Shown here: piece after piece, positions 16,430 to 25,086 of the stretch
How positions within the stretch are numbered: the stretch's first letter is position 1
How the letters are laid out: each line of letters begins with the position of its first letter
DNA from: Alphaproteobacteria bacterium
GTDB lineage: Bacteria; Pseudomonadota; Alphaproteobacteria; Micavibrionales; Micavibrionaceae
Direction of reading: 5' to 3'
Assembly (NCBI GenBank): GCA_020442475.1
Contig: JAGRKA010000002.1
Coordinates: 1-64,000 of the forward strand
DNA: 64,000 nucleotides
Translations under genes and position numbers: made by a program
Notes under the pieces: generated by a model
What the model was told of the DNA's origin: nothing
Seen by the model: only the letters and a program-made list of their open reading frames with translations
The model's database searches: none

Positions 16430-17533
16430 ATGGGTTTTAATTGCGGAATTGTTGGTTTGCCGAATGTCGGAAAATCAACCTTGTTTAACGCACTGACGGC
16501 TACTGCAGCGGCGCAAGCAGCAAATTTTCCCTTTTGTACGATTGAGCCGAATGTCGGGCGGGTGGCTGTTCCTGATGCACGGCTTGACCAGATCTCCAAA
16601 ATTGCAAGCTCTGCGAATATCGTTCCTACGCAGCTTGAGTTCGTGGATATCGCAGGTTTGGTTAAGGGAGCCAGTAAGGGGGAGGGGTTGGGCAATCAGT
16701 TCCTCAGCAATATCCGCGAAACGGATGCGATCATCCATGTGCTGCGCTGTTTCGAAGATTCGGATATTACTCACGTTGAGGGCAGTGTTGATCCTTTGCG
16801 TGATGCGGAAACGATTGAAACAGAATTGATGCTGGCGGATCTTGAGAGCGTGAGCAAGCAGGTTGCCAATATCGAACGCAAGGCCAAGGGTGCGGATAAA
16901 GAGGCAAAAGCGCAGCATGAATATATGTTGCGTTTGCGCTCTGCGTTAGAAGGCGGCAATACCGCACGGACAGTATCTGCCGATAATGAGGATGAAATGC
17001 GCTGGGCCAAACATGCCGCACTTTTGACTTCAAAGCCTGTCCTTTATGTATGCAATGTCTCGGAGGAAGATGCTGCGCAAGGAAATGATTTTACCCGCAG
17101 CGTAGAAAAGATGGCTGCACAGCAAAACGCGCAAATGGTCGTGATTTGTGCAGCTATAGAATCTGAGATTTCTCAGCTTGATAGTGTAGAGGAGCGTAAG
17201 GAGTTTCTGGAGGCTGCCGGGCTGGAGGAGGCCGGGTTGGATAGGATCATCCGTGCGGGATATACGCTTTTGGGGCTGCAAACTTATTTCACAGCCGGGC
17301 CTAAAGAGGCACGAGCATGGACCATTCCTGTCGGCGCAACGGCGCCCGAGGCGGCAGGCGTTATTCACACAGATTTCCAGAAGGGGTTTATCAAGGCCGA
17401 GGTGATTTCTTTCGCAGATTTTGTTGCGCTTGGCGGTGAGCAGGGTGCAAAAGAATCCGGAAAAATGCGTCAGGAAGGCAAGTCCTATATCGTCGCGGAT
17501 GGTGATGTCATTCTTTTCCGGTTTAATGTCTAA
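16430..17533 (+). CDS. ychF: Redox-sensitive ribosome-associated ATPase YchF
   Basis: A 367-aa Obg-family protein that binds ATP rather than GTP and associates with ribosomes. The P-loop is GLPNVGKSTLFNAL near residue 8. The switch II region reads DIAGLVKGASKGEGLGNQFL. The NKxD position is the atypical CNVSEED, which is characteristic of YchF. The C-terminal TGS-like domain ends with GKSYIVADGDVILFRFNV, the usual YchF ending. TAAGGAGAACTGG precedes the ATG. Confidence 0.97.
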   Translation: MGFNCGIVGLPNVGKSTLFNALTATAAAQAANFPFCTIEPNVGRVAVPDARLDQISKIASSANIVPTQLEFVDIAGLVKGASKGEGLGNQFLSNIRETDAIIHVLRCFEDSDITHVEGSVDPLRDAETIETELMLADLESVSKQVANIERKAKGADKEAKAQHEYMLRLRSALEGGNTARTVSADNEDEMRWAKHAALLTSKPVLYVCNVSEEDAAQGNDFTRSVEKMAAQQNAQMVVICAAIESEISQLDSVEERKEFLEAAGLEEAGLDRIIRAGYTLLGLQTYFTAGPKEARAWTIPVGATAPEAAGVIHTDFQKGFIKAEVISFADFVALGGEQGAKESGKMRQEGKSYIVADGDVILFRFNV

Positions 17534-17551
17534 ACCGTTTTTTGAAGCAGC

Positions 17552-20500
17552 TTACGTTCCCGGTGCGGTGGCGGGGGTGGCACTTGCTGCGCGGGCGACT
17601 TGAATCTGCATATCTTCCTGCTGACGGATATACAGGTCGCGGCGTTCTCCATATGAGCCGTGCCGGTAGCTTTCCAGTTCGTTAAAACGGACGATATCGT
17701 AATCCTTATAAGCCTCAAGCTCGGATTCGAGTTTATAGAGAAGCTCCGGTCTGCCAGCCAGTTTCTCCCGGACATCGTCGAGCTTCTGAGTGTAATCATG
17801 GTCCCGGCCATCACCCAGAAGGCCGTCATATTCTTTTTCAAGGGACGCCCAGTTCACACGCATATAGGCCCAGAGGGGTAAATCTTTGGGCTGCCCATAG
17901 AGCGTATTCCACTCCGGTGCGCGGTAATTTGCATGGCGACCCATATAGGATTCGTAATAATTCATGACGGCGTCGTGGATATTCGTGTTTTTATCATCAT
18001 GCAATATTGACCCGGCCATTAATTTACCGGTCAGTTCACGCCTGTCGAAATCTTGCAATCTTTTGCCGTTATCGTCATAGCCGCTGACGAGGGCTTCGCG
18101 GCTGATCCCAAGAATATCTTTAGCCTGATCGTCCGTCATTCTGTTGACCAGAAAATCAAGCGGCGGGAGCGTGTTGCTGTTGGCGAGATAAGCGATTTTT
18201 TGCCAGACAGCATGATCGTCGATTGCCGGTTTTTCGAGCGTTTCAAATACAAGGCGCTGGTCTTCCAGATTTTGCATGAAATGGATCGTTTTACCATCAG
18301 AATTTTTATACAGCCCCATCATGGCTTCGGATATTTTGTTGATTGGGATGCCCAGTTCTGCTGCGCGATCTTCCATTTTGTTGCGCACATATTGCGCAAC
18401 ATCGGCTTTGCTCATGGGCTTATTTTTGTATTTTTCCGGCACGTTCCCTTCGCCGTAAACCAGCCGTGGATCTACTGCGCCGCGCATGCGCAAGATAGCG
18501 TAGGCATCTTTGTGCGCCAGCAGGCCGATTTCAACATTAAGAGAGTTTCTGAATTTTTTGTGCTGGTCCGGATCGTAATCCTTGCCGGTAAACATGAGAT
18601 CAAGAAGACCATAAACGGATTTATATTGCTCTATATATTCCGGAGAAATTTCATTTCCTGAGGCGGAGGACTGATAGAAATTTTCTAAATTCCACAGAGC
18701 AATAATATGGGAGTCGAAATCGCTATCATCGCCGTATCCGGATTTAAGTTTTCTGTATAGCTCGCCTTGCTTAAACTCCTCAATGCTTTTGCTGCGGAGT
18801 TTTTGCTGCAGTTCATCTGCAATATCCGGGTGCCCCGATCTTTGTATGATAGCTTGTGTCAGGCGTACGCGTTCTGCCTCTTTGTCCGCAGCGGGGGTGA
18901 CGTGTTTGTCCCCGTAAGCATCCATCATAGCCAGAATGGCCCCGTGGGGATTTTGTGCCTGTGCAAAAAGGCTTTCTTTATCTTTCAGATCCGCAACGCG
19001 GTTTGCACGTTTAATTTCACCATTTTGTTTTTTGCTGACTTCATAAATATGCCCGTAATCATCTTTGTTTGGGTCCAGGGCGATCTCATAAGTTTTAACA
19101 TTTTGCCCACTACCTATAATAAGGTGTCGCAGCATATTGTCGTTTGGCCCTGCGCTACTCCTTTCTGAGCTTGCATAACGTTCAAAAGTATCCTCAATAA
19201 AATCGGCAACTTTTTGCTGCGTATTCAGGTCGTAAATCACATCATTGAGCGTCGATCCATGATCTCCGAAACTATATTGTGTGCGCAAAATTTTTGCAGC
19301 AAAAGGGATCGGGTATAGCGCGGCAGCTTGTAGAGCTAAAGAGGATAGGGCTGTATCATCGTCCGGCAGGATAGCTGTCGGCGTTTCGTCTTCTGCCGCT
19401 GCCATATGTACGCGTTCTGTCCCGGTGTCTGTAGTCAGTGTTTCTCCGTCTGCTTTACTCTGCGCGGATACATCAGGTTGTTCGACAAGGGCGTGCATTC
19501 TAAGTTTGAGCGCCTCCTCAATGTCTTTGCCGGTTTCAGGATATTTCGTTACATAGTTGTGCAGTTCCGTATCCAGCGCGATCCTTGCTTCAACTTGCTT
19601 GCGCCGTTCTTCCGGAAGAGAATCAAGGTTGTTTATCTCTTCCTCTTTTAACCCCAGCGTATTCGAGCTGATATAAATCTGGGCAAGGCTGTTTAAGAAA
19701 CCGTTTTCAAGCGGGTGATAAGGATTTACGGTGATATCAAAGCCCTGAGTATTTGGAAACGCGCCGCTTTCGGCGATGGCGTTCGTCAGGCTTTTGAGTT
19801 TGAACGTATCAATGTCCTGTATGGCAGGCACACGTTCATTCGGGAATTTGTGCTTCAACTCCATCCTGTCCCGAACGAGTGGAGGCAGTTTTTTCGTTAG
19901 ATCGGCCAGCCCGTCTCCGATATTTGGTAGATGTGTATTGTTCGGGATGATTTTGAAATAGGCATCGAGAAAATCCTTATTGTAAGGATCGTTGATATTC
20001 GGGTCCGACAGGTAATTGTATTTGTGCAGAAGCGCCGCCATGTCTTTTATGACATTCCCGACATCCGGACTGTCTAGCCCCATATTAACCTGAGTGGCGA
20101 GTTGCAAATTTTCAGATGAAAAACGTTTTTCAAAAGCTTCTTTGCTTTTGTTGAAATCAGCAATAGCAGCTTCCGTTTTCTCTTCAGCAGAATCTCCGGT
20201 GATCATATCAAGAAATTCAGCAACGGATTGATTGAGCGCTTCTAACGGCAGAAATTGGGGGATTAGTAAAACCGGAGAACTCCCAGAAAAAAGTCTAAAT
20301 TTATCAGCCAAAGTTGGTTCGCGTCCTGCGCCTGTAGCGACAATATTTTTTATAGTCTCTTCGTCTAATCTCTCCAGAGTATTCATAGTTAGTTTCAGGC
20401 GGGTTGCCAGAGCCGGGCTCCATTTGCCGTCAACCGGCAGCGGGGCACCGTCATCGCCGAGGGATTTGAGGGACAGTGCAATGAGTTCATTCTCTGAAAG

Positions 20501-20737
20501 CTTATTCAGCGAACGGGCAAGATTGCTTAAATAAAGCTTATTAGCCTTGTAAAAATCATCACCGGTTGTCGTATCAATGGCCAAAGGGATGGGCGTGGTT
20601 TTCAGGCCCTTTAAAATACCGGGGTCGTTAAAATCCACTTTAGCGCTCTTCAGGAGGCCTGAATTATTCAGAACCTTCTTATAGGCTTTCACAATTTCAG
20701 GGTCGAGAGCGCTGCTCTCAAGGGCAGAGTCCGCCAT
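17552..20737 (-). CDS. Very large protein of unknown function (1061 aa, no cysteine)
   Basis: I do not recognise this protein. The ATG at 20737 has GAGAGGG six bases upstream and is preferred over the GTG at 20743. It has no signal peptide, no convincing membrane helix and, by reading the whole translation, no cysteine. It looks mostly alpha-helical and charged. An early segment, GAPLPVDGKWSPALATRLKL near residue 100, resembles the VDGxxGPxT turn of peptidoglycan-binding repeats but is too weak to call. A polar stretch rich in T, D and E near residues 430-460 may be a linker. The C-terminus is an Ala/Thr/Pro tail (ARAASATPATAPGT). It is convergent with ychF and stands alone. Confidence 0.85.
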   Translation of the reverse strand: MADSALESSALDPEIVKAYKKVLNNSGLLKSAKVDFNDPGILKGLKTTPIPLAIDTTTGDDFYKANKLYLSNLARSLNKLSENELIALSLKSLGDDGAPLPVDGKWSPALATRLKLTMNTLERLDEETIKNIVATGAGREPTLADKFRLFSGSSPVLLIPQFLPLEALNQSVAEFLDMITGDSAEEKTEAAIADFNKSKEAFEKRFSSENLQLATQVNMGLDSPDVGNVIKDMAALLHKYNYLSDPNINDPYNKDFLDAYFKIIPNNTHLPNIGDGLADLTKKLPPLVRDRMELKHKFPNERVPAIQDIDTFKLKSLTNAIAESGAFPNTQGFDITVNPYHPLENGFLNSLAQIYISSNTLGLKEEEINNLDSLPEERRKQVEARIALDTELHNYVTKYPETGKDIEEALKLRMHALVEQPDVSAQSKADGETLTTDTGTERVHMAAAEDETPTAILPDDDTALSSLALQAAALYPIPFAAKILRTQYSFGDHGSTLNDVIYDLNTQQKVADFIEDTFERYASSERSSAGPNDNMLRHLIIGSGQNVKTYEIALDPNKDDYGHIYEVSKKQNGEIKRANRVADLKDKESLFAQAQNPHGAILAMMDAYGDKHVTPAADKEAERVRLTQAIIQRSGHPDIADELQQKLRSKSIEEFKQGELYRKLKSGYGDDSDFDSHIIALWNLENFYQSSASGNEISPEYIEQYKSVYGLLDLMFTGKDYDPDQHKKFRNSLNVEIGLLAHKDAYAILRMRGAVDPRLVYGEGNVPEKYKNKPMSKADVAQYVRNKMEDRAAELGIPINKISEAMMGLYKNSDGKTIHFMQNLEDQRLVFETLEKPAIDDHAVWQKIAYLANSNTLPPLDFLVNRMTDDQAKDILGISREALVSGYDDNGKRLQDFDRRELTGKLMAGSILHDDKNTNIHDAVMNYYESYMGRHANYRAPEWNTLYGQPKDLPLWAYMRVNWASLEKEYDGLLGDGRDHDYTQKLDDVREKLAGRPELLYKLESELEAYKDYDIVRFNELESYRHGSYGERRDLYIRQQEDMQIQVARAASATPATAPGT

Positions 20738-20889
20738 AAACACCCTCTCTATACACCATCGCCGTTTATCCGTTTTTTATAGTTCTAATTCTTATTATTG
20801 AGGCCAGCATACAGGACCGGCTGGAAAAAGTCAAATTTTCCAGTTTTTACAGAGCGTTAACGATTTGTTAAGAATTGGTGCCGTTTACC

Positions 20890-21804
20890 CTAGGCGCCGT
20901 TCGCTCTTGCGGCCTTCGCAGTGGAGGGCGCCCGTCCGTGGACGAGATCCTCATAATCGCTGCGGATTGTCCGCGTGATCGGGCCGACTTCGTAGGTTTT
21001 GTCGTCGATTTTACCGACAGCCGTAATCTCGGCAGCCGTCCCGGTGAGGAAGATTTCTTCAAAGGATTCAAGCTCTTCCGGCTTTATACGTCGCTCTTCA
21101 AGCGGGATTCCGTTGGCCTTGGCCAGATCCATCGCTGTACGGCGGGTGATCCCGTTCAGGAAGCGGTCCGCGATGGGGGTGATGAGCTTTCCGTCTTTAA
21201 CGGCGAAGAGATTTGCGCCCGTCGATTCGGCGACATACCCCTCATGGTCCAGCATAAGGGCATCGGTATAGCCGTCTTGTTTGACTTCGTATTTCGCTAT
21301 GCAGCTTAAATTATACAAGGATGCACTTTTGCTTTGAGTCGGGGCCGTATCCGGTGCAGGTTTGCGCCAGCGCGAGGTTTTAAGCGATATGCCCTTTTCA
21401 CGGACGGCCGGGTCGAAATAACTGCCCCAATCCCAAGCTGCGACAGCCATATGGGTTTGTGTGCCGGCCGTATCAATGCCCATCTGTTCGCTGCCACGCC
21501 AAGCAGCGGCGCGGATATATGCATTTTCAAGCTTATTAACCTTCAGGACCTCATATTTGATCTCTTCGATCTGGTCGGCCGTGTAATGCATCTCCATATG
21601 GATGATGTCCGCAGAACGGAGTAGGCGCTCGGAATGTGCCAGCGATTTGAAGATTTTTCCGCTATAGGCGCGCTCACCTTCAAAGACTTGCGTACCGTAA
21701 TGGAGCGCATGGGTCAGGAAGTGAACCCTGGCTTCGCGCCAAGGGAGCATTTGGCCATCCATCCAGATAAAGCCGTTGCGGTCGTCAAAGGGTATACCAG
21801 CCAT
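20890..21804 (-). CDS. ilvE: Branched-chain amino acid aminotransferase
   Basis: A 304-aa PLP-dependent class IV aminotransferase that forms leucine, isoleucine and valine from their keto acids. The opening FIWMDGQMLPWREARVHFLT, then HALHYGTQVFEG, is characteristic. The PLP lysine is in SKSASLYNLSCIAK. The later segment VAESTGANLFAVKDGKLITP and FLTGTAAEITAVG complete the fold-type IV pattern. It stands alone on the minus strand between the 1061-aa gene and the two-component pair. It works with ilvD at 53.7 kb. Confidence 0.95.
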   Translation of the reverse strand: MAGIPFDDRNGFIWMDGQMLPWREARVHFLTHALHYGTQVFEGERAYSGKIFKSLAHSERLLRSADIIHMEMHYTADQIEEIKYEVLKVNKLENAYIRAAAWRGSEQMGIDTAGTQTHMAVAAWDWGSYFDPAVREKGISLKTSRWRKPAPDTAPTQSKSASLYNLSCIAKYEVKQDGYTDALMLDHEGYVAESTGANLFAVKDGKLITPIADRFLNGITRRTAMDLAKANGIPLEERRIKPEELESFEEIFLTGTAAEITAVGKIDDKTYEVGPITRTIRSDYEDLVHGRAPSTAKAARANGA

Positions 21805-21889
21805 GATGTCTATTTCTTCTTTGTAGTTTCGAGTTTCGGCGTTTATGATCTAGCTATAAGCGAAAAACACGGAATTTGTAAACAGTTTC

Positions 21890-22633
21890 ATGGTAGGACT
21901 TTCTTTGGACAGAGTGCACGATCTGGCGGCGTTGCCCCATGTGCTCGTCGTTGATGACGACCGGCGTATCCGTGAACTTGTCTCCCGCTATCTGGAGGAG
22001 CATGATTTCGTTGTTTTGACGGCAGCGAATGCCTCAGAAGCCCGCACGCTGCTGGAGCATTTTGCCTTTGATATTCTTGTTGTTGACGTGATGATGCCGG
22101 GAGAAACGGGGCTTGAACTGACACGAGCCTTAAGGGGGCAGGAGATTTATGCCGGAATGCCTCTGCTACTTTTGACGGCGCTTGGAGAATCCGGAGACCG
22201 GATTGAAGGGCTTGAAGCCGGGGCTGACGACTATCTTCCTAAGCCTTTTGAGCCTCAGGAGCTTGTTTTACGTTTAAAGGCTATTTTACGGCGTGCAGCC
22301 GTTTTCCGGCAGACAGAGGAGGTTGCCTTAAAATCGTTTAAGGTTGGACGCTGGCGTTTCGACCCGGATCGTGATGAATTGCGGGATGGAGATGAGCGGA
22401 TCATGCTGACAACAGTTGAGGCCAATTTACTAAAGGCGCTGGCGGCCAGACCGGGAGAGGTTCTTTCTCGGGAGGAGTTGGCTGCGCAATGCGGGATGGA
22501 CGATGCGGGGGAGCGCACGATAGATGTGCAGGTGACCCGGTTGCGCCGTAAAATTGAAGAAGATACGAGGGCGCCGCTCTATCTGCGGACGGTCCGTGGC
22601 AAGGGCTATATGCTGAGGGTGGAGGCATTGTGA
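21890..22633 (+). CDS. OmpR-family response regulator
   Basis: A 247-aa two-component regulator with a receiver domain (VLVVDDDRRIRELVSRYL opening; phospho-acceptor D66 in LVVDVMMPGETGLEL; switch residues in LLTALGESGDRIEGL; lysine in YLPKPFEPQEL). A winged-helix DNA-binding domain follows, ending TIDVQVTRLRRKIEED and RTVRGKGYML. The start GTG of the kinase lies on its stop codon (GTGA), so the pair is translationally coupled. The pairing and domain order are those of OmpR-EnvZ. Target genes cannot be read from the sequence. Confidence 0.95.
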   Translation: MVGLSLDRVHDLAALPHVLVVDDDRRIRELVSRYLEEHDFVVLTAANASEARTLLEHFAFDILVVDVMMPGETGLELTRALRGQEIYAGMPLLLLTALGESGDRIEGLEAGADDYLPKPFEPQELVLRLKAILRRAAVFRQTEEVALKSFKVGRWRFDPDRDELRDGDERIMLTTVEANLLKALAARPGEVLSREELAAQCGMDDAGERTIDVQVTRLRRKIEEDTRAPLYLRTVRGKGYMLRVEAL

Positions 22634-24024
22634 CGGATCAGACGCGTAAAGAGCGGGAGCGCCCTGTGCGGCAGGATGAGCGGTCCGGGAAAGGGCTGAT
22701 AAAACGCCTTTTGCCCAGAACGCTTTTTGGACGTTCGCTCTTGATCCTGATTACGCCGGTTTTGTTGATTCAGGTCATCGCAACTTATGTCTTTTTTGAC
22801 CGGCACTGGGGCAAAATGACAACGCGTCTGGCCTATGCCGTTGCCGGAGAAATCGGGATGATTGTGGACCTCGTGGAAAGTGAGTCCCTCTCTGACGATC
22901 TCGCTTTTTCAGGCATTCAAACGGAGTCTGTCAGGCATCTCGACTTGGATATTCTTTTTAGACCTGATGAATCATTTTTAAGTGGGAAGAAGCTGGAGGC
23001 GGGGCTATATGGTTGGGAATTCATGGTCGCCAAACGACTGTCACTAGAACTTCAGGCTCAGCTTGAGCATCCTTTTTCAATGGATATTGATTTTCCACAA
23101 AAACAAATCAAAGTGTCGGTTTTGCTGGATGGCGGCATTTTGGATATCTCCTTTCCGCAAAGGCGCCTCTTTTCCTCTTCGGGTTATATTTTCCTGCTTT
23201 GGGTTATGTGCAGCTCTGTTGTTTTGCTGGTGATCGCTATTGTCTTTATGCGCAATCAGATCCGCCCGATCCGTAAGCTCGCCGCAGCAGCGGAGCGCTT
23301 TGGTAAGGGGCGGGATGCGCCTTTCTTCAAGGCGGAAGGCGCTTCGGAGGTTCGTCAGGCCGCACATGCGTTTTTGGATATGCGCAGGCGTATTCAGCGT
23401 CAGGTCTCTCAGCGAACGGAAATGCTCGCCGGTGTTTCTCACGACCTCAGGACACCGTTGACCCGGCTTAAGCTGCAACTGGCCATGCTTGAGCAAACGC
23501 CTGACACAGAAGCCATGAAGGCTGATATCCAAGATATGGAAAAAATGATTCAGGGCTATCTCGATTTTGTGCGCGGTCAAGGGGATGAGGTGGCCGTTCC
23601 GGTGGATATGGATTCGTTTTTCAAGAGACTGCTTGGGCGGACCAGTCATTCAGGCGTAGAAATTACGGAGCAGATCGAGGCTGGGCTTGAGGCTGTGATC
23701 CGGCCTGTGGCATTCGAGCGGGCGCTGACAAATTTATTAAGTAATGCGGCGAAATATGCGTCCCACATCTGGTTGAGCATGCATAAAGATGGAAAAGTGA
23801 TTGAAATTCGCGTTGAGGATAACGGTCCCGGCATTGCGCAGGAGCAGTATGAAGAGGTTTTTAAGCCGTTTTACCGGGTAGACAGCTCACGTAATGCGGA
23901 AACAGGGGGGACGGGGCTCGGGCTACCAATTGCGATGGATATTGTTCACAGCCACGGCGGTAAGATATGGCTTGAGGAGAGCGAGCATGGCGGCTTGAAG
24001 GTTATTGTCCGTATACCGCTTTAG
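22630..24024 (+). CDS. EnvZ-like sensor histidine kinase
   Basis: A 464-aa membrane kinase, partner of the preceding regulator. The first helix is near residues 36-60 (LLILITPVLLIQVIATYVFF). A periplasmic domain of about 130 residues follows. The second helix is near 188-212 (GYIFLLWVMCSSVVLLVIAI). A HAMP linker (RNQIRPIRKLAAAAERFGKG) leads to the H-box with H271 in GVSHDLRTPLTRLKLQL. The ATPase N box (NLLSNAAKYA), G1 (VEDNGPGI) and G2 (GGTGLGLPIAMDI) are all intact. The start is a GTG overlapping the regulator's stop. Confidence 0.94.
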   Translation: MTDQTRKERERPVRQDERSGKGLIKRLLPRTLFGRSLLILITPVLLIQVIATYVFFDRHWGKMTTRLAYAVAGEIGMIVDLVESESLSDDLAFSGIQTESVRHLDLDILFRPDESFLSGKKLEAGLYGWEFMVAKRLSLELQAQLEHPFSMDIDFPQKQIKVSVLLDGGILDISFPQRRLFSSSGYIFLLWVMCSSVVLLVIAIVFMRNQIRPIRKLAAAAERFGKGRDAPFFKAEGASEVRQAAHAFLDMRRRIQRQVSQRTEMLAGVSHDLRTPLTRLKLQLAMLEQTPDTEAMKADIQDMEKMIQGYLDFVRGQGDEVAVPVDMDSFFKRLLGRTSHSGVEITEQIEAGLEAVIRPVAFERALTNLLSNAAKYASHIWLSMHKDGKVIEIRVEDNGPGIAQEQYEEVFKPFYRVDSSRNAETGGTGLGLPIAMDIVHSHGGKIWLEESEHGGLKVIVRIPL

Positions 24025-24034
24025 GCTCTTTTCT

Positions 24035-24373
24035 CTAGTGCAGCCGTTCACCATTTGGGACAGCTGCGTCCGGTCTAATCAGGCTGATATTCCCGTTTGT
24101 GTCTGTAAAGCCAAGAACGAGCACTTCCGACATAAAGGGACCGATTTGCCGGGGCGGGAAGTTAATAACGGCTGCAATCTGCTTTCCGATCAGGCCTTTG
24201 GGTGTATAGCGGGCCGTAATCTGTGCAGAAGAGCTTTTCAGGCCGATATCCGGCCCGAAATCAATGCGGAGCTTATAAGCCGGTTTTCTAGCTTCAGGAA
24301 AGGGAGCGGCCTCCACGATTGTCCCTACGCGAATATCAATCCTTAGGAAATCGTCGAAGGATGCCGTAGACAT
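24035..24373 (-). CDS. csaA: CsaA-type tRNA-binding protein
   Basis: A 112-aa single-domain OB-fold protein of the CsaA / tRNA-binding family, related to the C-terminal domain of methionyl-tRNA synthetase. The family features IDIRVGTIVEAAPFPEARKP and AYKLRIDFGPDIGLKSSSAQ are clear, as are IGKQIAAVINFPPRQIG and EVLVLGF. CsaA has been described as a secretion-linked chaperone in Bacillus. It converges on the kinase gene with only ten bases between stops. The phasin gene lies just upstream on the same strand. Confidence 0.92.
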   Translation of the reverse strand: MSTASFDDFLRIDIRVGTIVEAAPFPEARKPAYKLRIDFGPDIGLKSSSAQITARYTPKGLIGKQIAAVINFPPRQIGPFMSEVLVLGFTDTNGNISLIRPDAAVPNGERLH

Positions 24374-24396
24374 AAGCTCAGTCTGTACAAAAAATG

Positions 24397-24843
24397 CTAT
24401 GCAGCCTTCGTGTCTTTTTCAAGAAGTGTCTTGATTTCATTCATCGATGCGGAAACACGTTTATTGATAATCTCGGACGCTTCCTGACCGGATTTTCCGA
24501 TCATGTCCGACATGTCCTGAAGGTTTCTAATATTGCGTTCATAAACGGTCTTAAATATGTCGGCATTTTTCGCCATTTTTTTCTCAGGAGAGCCTTCCGC
24601 CATAATTTCACGCGCAATCACCGAGTTATCTTCGATCATCTGGGAGAGGGCTTCGCTCTGTTTTTGTGCCAGTGCCCGCATATTTTCAATAGCTAGAGCC
24701 TGCGCTTCCGTCATGGCTTGCATGTTTTTTCTTTGCGACTCAAGAAACAGCGCCATGTCAAAAGGTGCAGACGAAGAGCCTCCCAGCAGTTTTGAAATAT
24801 CATTCTGGGAAAAGAAATCAGTAAACGGGTTGGATTGAGACAT
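24397..24843 (-). CDS. Phasin family protein
   Basis: A 148-aa alpha-helical protein of the phasin family, which coats polyhydroxyalkanoate granules. The region about residues 30-80 (FLESQRKNMQAMTEAQALA then IENMRALAQKQSEALSQM) matches the conserved phasin helix, with a second amphipathic helix near 100-145. The ATG at 24843 follows AAGAGGTG with good spacing; a GTG at 24852 would add three residues. A 6-base inverted repeat GCAATT/AATTGC (24914-24933) lies in the upstream region. It should act with the PHA synthesis genes at 39-43 kb, 15 kb away. Confidence 0.88.
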   Translation of the reverse strand: MSQSNPFTDFFSQNDISKLLGGSSSAPFDMALFLESQRKNMQAMTEAQALAIENMRALAQKQSEALSQMIEDNSVIAREIMAEGSPEKKMAKNADIFKTVYERNIRNLQDMSDMIGKSGQEASEIINKRVSASMNEIKTLLEKDTKAA

Positions 24844-25086
24844 AGCAGGCACCTCTTAGGCAAATTACAGGCGAGCAGGTCAAACGCAGCGCTCCCCAGC
24901 AAGGCACTATTACGCAATTAGGATGTGAATTGCCAGTCTTTTTTTATAGAGCACGTATTGTATGCGTGAGGCATTAGAAGGCAGACTGGAAAGTGTTTTA
25001 TTTTGCGGTCCTTAGCAAGTTATTAACTGTTTTCAGGCACATTCAGGGCAGGGTGGCGCATTGTCTTTCAAGAGCCATATATAAAA

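Noticed and set aside
18053-18661. 202-aa plus-strand ORF inside the 1061-aa gene
   Set aside because: Considered because the 1061-aa gene is unrecognised and a real gene could lie opposite. Rejected: no ribosome-binding site, Phe/Ile-rich shadow translation, while the minus frame is open for over 3 kb.
20744-20889. A further small gene between the 1061-aa gene and ilvE
   Set aside because: The 146-base gap contains AT-rich sequence and no ORF with both a start and a ribosome-binding site.
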